A DNA stretch of 18,315 nt, taken from NCBI GenBank assembly GCA_964625335.1, contig CAZVBE010000031.1, positions 1 to 18,315 of the forward strand, written 5' to 3'. A program made the position numbers and the translations under genes. Below the pieces are notes generated by a model. It was not told the DNA's origin and searched no databases. It saw only the letters and a program-made list of their open reading frames with translations. This DNA comes from CAZGUG01 sp964625335. GTDB lineage: Bacteria > Bacillota > Clostridia > Ch29. Positions within the stretch are counted from its first letter, which is position 1; each line of letters begins with the position of its first letter. Shown here one piece after another: positions 15,482 through 18,315 of the stretch.

Positions 15482-15512
15482 CAGTTTTTTTCTTCTTTTT
15501 GTTCTAATTGCT

Positions 15513-16634
15513 CTAATATAGAAACTCAACAAAAACGCTGTTGGATAAATCGATGCCCTTAGAAGTCAGGCGAAGGCTTTCTTCGCCCATCTCAACAAGC
15601 CCCTTCTCCTCAAGCCTGTCAAGCTGACCTTTATAAAGCAGCCGTATATCGGTGCCAAATTCTTGTTGGAATTGGCGGTAGTCTATTCCCTGTGCTGTAC
15701 GAAGCTTTAGAAATATTGTTTCGAACATACGGGTCTGGTCAGAGATGGCCTCGGAACTCTCTGCCGGACTCCGCCCCTGCTCCAGCAGGCGGCAGTACCT
15801 GAATATATCGGGAGTATTCCACCGCCTTATTCCGTCGGTATAGGAATGGGCAGCGGCCCCTATGCCAATATAGGGCCTGTTGTCCCAGCAGGCCAGATTA
15901 TGGACGCATTCCCTGCCTTTTTGCGCAAAATTTGAAATCTCGTACCTGTCATAGCCCCTGTCTTTCAGGAATTTTACGGCATAATGGTACATATCCCTGT
16001 CCAGGTCCGGGTCGGGCTCGGACAGAGCTCCATCTTTAATCATCCGGTAAAATTCGGTTCCCTCTTCAATTATAAGCGAGTAACATGAAATATGCTCGGG
16101 TGAAAGGGCTGTGACCGCTTTCAACGTATTTCGCCAACTGTCTGATGTCTGGCCCGGAACCCCGAAAATCAGGTCGACATTTATATTATCAAACCCGATT
16201 TCCCTTGCCAGCTGGTAGTTTTGAATAAAGCTTTGTCTTCCGTGTATCCTCCCCAGTGTCATGAGCTCGTCCGGGTTCCAGCTTTGGAGACCTATGCTTA
16301 GCCGGTCGATACCGCTTTTTTTCAATTGAACCAGCACACCCCGGGACAGCGTGCCCGGGTTTGCCTCAATGCTAGTTTCAACACACCCTGTGGTATCAAA
16401 ACACTCGCCAACACCTTCCAAAATCCGCGATATTAAAGCCGGGTCTATACAGGTAGGAGTACCCCCGCCGATATAGACCGTTTTCAGCCTTTTACCCCGG
16501 TATAGCTTCATTTCCATAAGCAGCGCATTTACATAGCCTGCTTCCATATGGTTAAGTCCGGGATACGAAACAAAGTCACAGTAATGACACTTTTTTTTAC
16601 AAAAGGGAAGGTGTATATACAGAGAGTACTTCAT
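15513..16634 (-). CDS. hemW: Radical SAM heme chaperone HemW (HemN-like)
   Basis: The product has 373 residues. The radical SAM cluster motif is CKKKCHYC with Cys12, Cys16 and Cys19, followed by Phe21 (CDF), as in HemW/HemN. VYIGGGTPT, RLSIGLQSW and the HemW-type VHNLACWDNRPYIGIGAAAHSY are present. The length (HemN is nearer 450) and the position between lepA and hrcA favour HemW, a heme-binding chaperone that inserts heme into respiratory enzymes, over true coproporphyrinogen dehydrogenase. B. subtilis places its hemN-named homologue in the same slot. The ATG at 16634 is 13 bases after the lepA stop, with GGGAGG overlapping the lepA end, so the two are probably co-transcribed. No terminator is visible before the hrcA promoter. 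Confidence 0.93.
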   Translation of the reverse strand: MKYSLYIHLPFCKKKCHYCDFVSYPGLNHMEAGYVNALLMEMKLYRGKRLKTVYIGGGTPTCIDPALISRILEGVGECFDTTGCVETSIEANPGTLSRGVLVQLKKSGIDRLSIGLQSWNPDELMTLGRIHGRQSFIQNYQLAREIGFDNINVDLIFGVPGQTSDSWRNTLKAVTALSPEHISCYSLIIEEGTEFYRMIKDGALSEPDPDLDRDMYHYAVKFLKDRGYDRYEISNFAQKGRECVHNLACWDNRPYIGIGAAAHSYTDGIRRWNTPDIFRYCRLLEQGRSPAESSEAISDQTRMFETIFLKLRTAQGIDYRQFQQEFGTDIRLLYKGQLDRLEEKGLVEMGEESLRLTSKGIDLSNSVFVEFLY

Positions 16635-16647
16635 TTCAAAAGCCTCC

Positions 16648-18315
16648 CTAATTGAGCTTCAGGACGGCCATAAATGCCTCCTGGGGCACTTCGACGTTTC
16701 CTACCTGCCTCATCCTTTTCTTTCCTTCCTTCTGCTTTTCCAGAAGCTTTCTCTTCCTTGTGATATCCCCGCCATAACACTTTGCCAGTACATCCTTTCT
16801 CATGGCCTTTATGGTCTCTCTGGCAATAATCTTATTGCCTACCGCAGCCTGTATCGGGATTTCGAACATATGCCTGGGAATTAATTCCTTAAGTTTTTCC
16901 GCTATAGTCCTTCCCCTTGCATAGGCCTTGTCCCTGTGGACTATGAAGCTAAGAGCATCAACCGGTTCAGCATTGAGCAGTATATCCAGTTTAACCAGGT
17001 CGGATTCCACATACTCCTTGAACTCGTAATCAAAGGATGCATATCCCCTTGTCCTTGATTTAAGAGCATCGAAGAAGTCATATATTATTTCGTTGAGCGG
17101 AATATCGTATTCCAGCACAACCCTGGTCTCTTCAAGATATGTCATATCCCTGAAAACGCCCCTTCTTTCCTGGCACAAATCCATTATAGGACCCACATAT
17201 TCGCTGGGAACTATTATTGAAGCGGAAACTATCGGCTCCTTCATATACTCTATACTGTTTTCAGCCGGCAGGTTTGTGGGATTGTCAATCGCAACTTCCT
17301 CGCCGTCGGTTTTTTTAACCTTGTATATAACGCTTGGGGCGGTGGTCACAATATCAAGGTCGTATTCCCTCTCTATTCTTTCCTGTACAACCTCCATATG
17401 CAAAAGTCCCAAAAACCCGCAGCGGAAACCAAACCCGAGGGCTACTGATGTCTCAGGCTCAAAACTAAGGGAAGCATCGTTTAGCTTGAGTTTATCCAGG
17501 GCTTCTCTCAGGGCCTCATAGTCAGAACCGTCGGCGGGATAAAAACCGCAGAAAACCATCGAATTTATCTTCTTATATCCCGGCAGTGGCTTGGCTGTAG
17601 GGTTATCCCTCTCTGTGATTGTATCTCCCACCCTTGTATCCCTTACATTTTTTATACTGGCAGCAATAAAACCTACCGAACCCGCCCTGAGCTCTCCGAC
17701 AGAAACAGGAGCCGGTGCGAAAATGCCCACCTGCTCCACCTCGAAGCTTTTCCCGGTTGAGCACATCATTATTTTCATCCCGGGCCTTACCGAGCCTTCA
17801 AAAACCCTCACATAGGATATTGCGCCCCTGTAGCTGTCATAGAAGGAATCGAATATCAGCGCCTTAAGAGGAGCATCTGAATCGCCTTCCGGCGGCGGTA
17901 TCTTTTTTATCACCGCCTCCAGAACATCTTCAATATTTGTCCCTTCCTTTGCGGATATTAAAGGGGCATCCGAGGCCTCAAGGCCTATTATATCCTCTAT
18001 TTCCCTTTTGACCTTTTCCGGGTGCGCACTGGGCAGGTCTATCTTGTTTATTACAGGTACAATTTCAAGATTGTTATCCAGCGCTAGGTACAGGTTTGCA
18101 AGGGTCTGGGCTTCTATCCCCTGGGACGCATCAACCACAAGCACCGCTCCCTCGCAGGCCGCAAGGCTTCTGGAAACCTCATAGGTAAAATCGACGTGCC
18201 CCGGCGTGTCTATTAGATTTAAAATGTATTCTTCTCCGTCCCTGGCTTTATACGCAAGCTTTACCGCCTTAAGCTTAATGGTTATGCCCCTCTCCCTTTC
18301 GAGGTCCATGCTGTC
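16648..18315 (-). CDS. lepA: Elongation factor 4 (LepA), N-terminus off the window
   Basis: 555 residues are present. The family is about 600, so roughly the first 45-50, including the P-loop, lie beyond the right edge; the frame stays open to 18315. Visible GTPase motifs are RGITIK (switch I), DTPGHVDF (G3), NKID (G4) and SAKEG (G5). The EF-G-like domains II, III and V follow, and the LepA-specific C-terminal domain ends with CYGGDITRKRKLLEKQKEGKK, which identifies LepA rather than EF-G or BipA. EF4 is a ribosome-associated GTPase implicated in back-translocation or ribosome biogenesis. It is probably the first gene of a lepA-hemW transcript. Confidence 0.98.
   Translation of the reverse strand, partial: DSMDLERERGITIKLKAVKLAYKARDGEEYILNLIDTPGHVDFTYEVSRSLAACEGAVLVVDASQGIEAQTLANLYLALDNNLEIVPVINKIDLPSAHPEKVKREIEDIIGLEASDAPLISAKEGTNIEDVLEAVIKKIPPPEGDSDAPLKALIFDSFYDSYRGAISYVRVFEGSVRPGMKIMMCSTGKSFEVEQVGIFAPAPVSVGELRAGSVGFIAASIKNVRDTRVGDTITERDNPTAKPLPGYKKINSMVFCGFYPADGSDYEALREALDKLKLNDASLSFEPETSVALGFGFRCGFLGLLHMEVVQERIEREYDLDIVTTAPSVIYKVKKTDGEEVAIDNPTNLPAENSIEYMKEPIVSASIIVPSEYVGPIMDLCQERRGVFRDMTYLEETRVVLEYDIPLNEIIYDFFDALKSRTRGYASFDYEFKEYVESDLVKLDILLNAEPVDALSFIVHRDKAYARGRTIAEKLKELIPRHMFEIPIQAAVGNKIIARETIKAMRKDVLAKCYGGDITRKRKLLEKQKEGKKRMRQVGNVEVPQEAFMAVLKLN

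Noticed and set aside
1..18315. Search for CRISPR arrays, insertion sequences, prophage genes, toxin-antitoxin or defence genes and tRNA or rRNA.
   Set aside because: No direct-repeat arrays, transposase or integrase motifs, or structural RNA signatures were seen by eye. Almost all the sequence is accounted for by same-strand core genes.

Overview
The window is a single-strand, densely packed block of core bacterial genes, all read on the minus strand, so transcription runs from the right end to the left. The protein sequences, strong AGGAGG-type ribosome sites, sigma-A-like promoters, a perfect CIRCE operator and the gene order all point to a Gram-positive Bacillota, most likely a member of the Clostridia. 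The genus cannot be fixed from the sequence alone. From memory, the order lepA-hemW-hrcA-grpE-dnaK-dnaJ-prmA-rsmE-mtaB-(hinT)-rpsU-yqeY-...-nfeD-floA matches the Bacillus subtilis lepA to yqfA chromosome segment. The differences are a HIT-family gene before rpsU and two secreted-protein genes between yqeY and nfeD.

Layout in transcription order. (1) 18315-15513: lepA (N-terminus off the right edge), then hemW. (2) 15481-7570: the heat-shock operon. It starts with a TTGACA/TATTTT promoter followed at once by CIRCE, then hrcA, grpE, dnaK, a strong hairpin, dnaJ, prmA, rsmE and mtaB. The junctions are short, and the rsmE stop abuts the mtaB start. (3) 7528-7184: hinT, with a TTG start. (4) 7179-6376: rpsU and yqeY under their own good promoter, closed by a clear rho-independent terminator. 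(5) 6351-1890: two less conserved genes, a 788-residue putative lipoprotein with an apparent beta-propeller and a 606-residue exported protein ending in an endonuclease/exonuclease/phosphatase domain. (6) 1851-1: a promoter, the membrane protease nfeD and the first 154 codons of flotillin-like floA, which runs off the left edge.

The genes fall into connected themes. Translation and ribosome or tRNA modification are represented by LepA, PrmA, RsmE, MtaB and S21, with YqeY resembling part of GatB. Chaperones and their feedback are represented by HrcA acting on CIRCE, with DnaK, DnaJ and GrpE. Membrane organisation is represented by NfeD and FloA. The two genes at 6289-1890 are the accessory part and the least understood.

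I looked for a novel system and do not see a convincing one. There is no CRISPR array, mobile element, toxin-antitoxin pair, tRNA or rRNA. The points most worth following are the lipoprotein/nuclease-like pair inserted in a conserved locus, a possible regulatory structure in the rpsU leader, and the hairpin between dnaK and dnaJ. No gene-free stretch exceeds 300 bases. The longest, 3711-3922 (212 bases), holds a possible extended -10 promoter and a weak imperfect hairpin.
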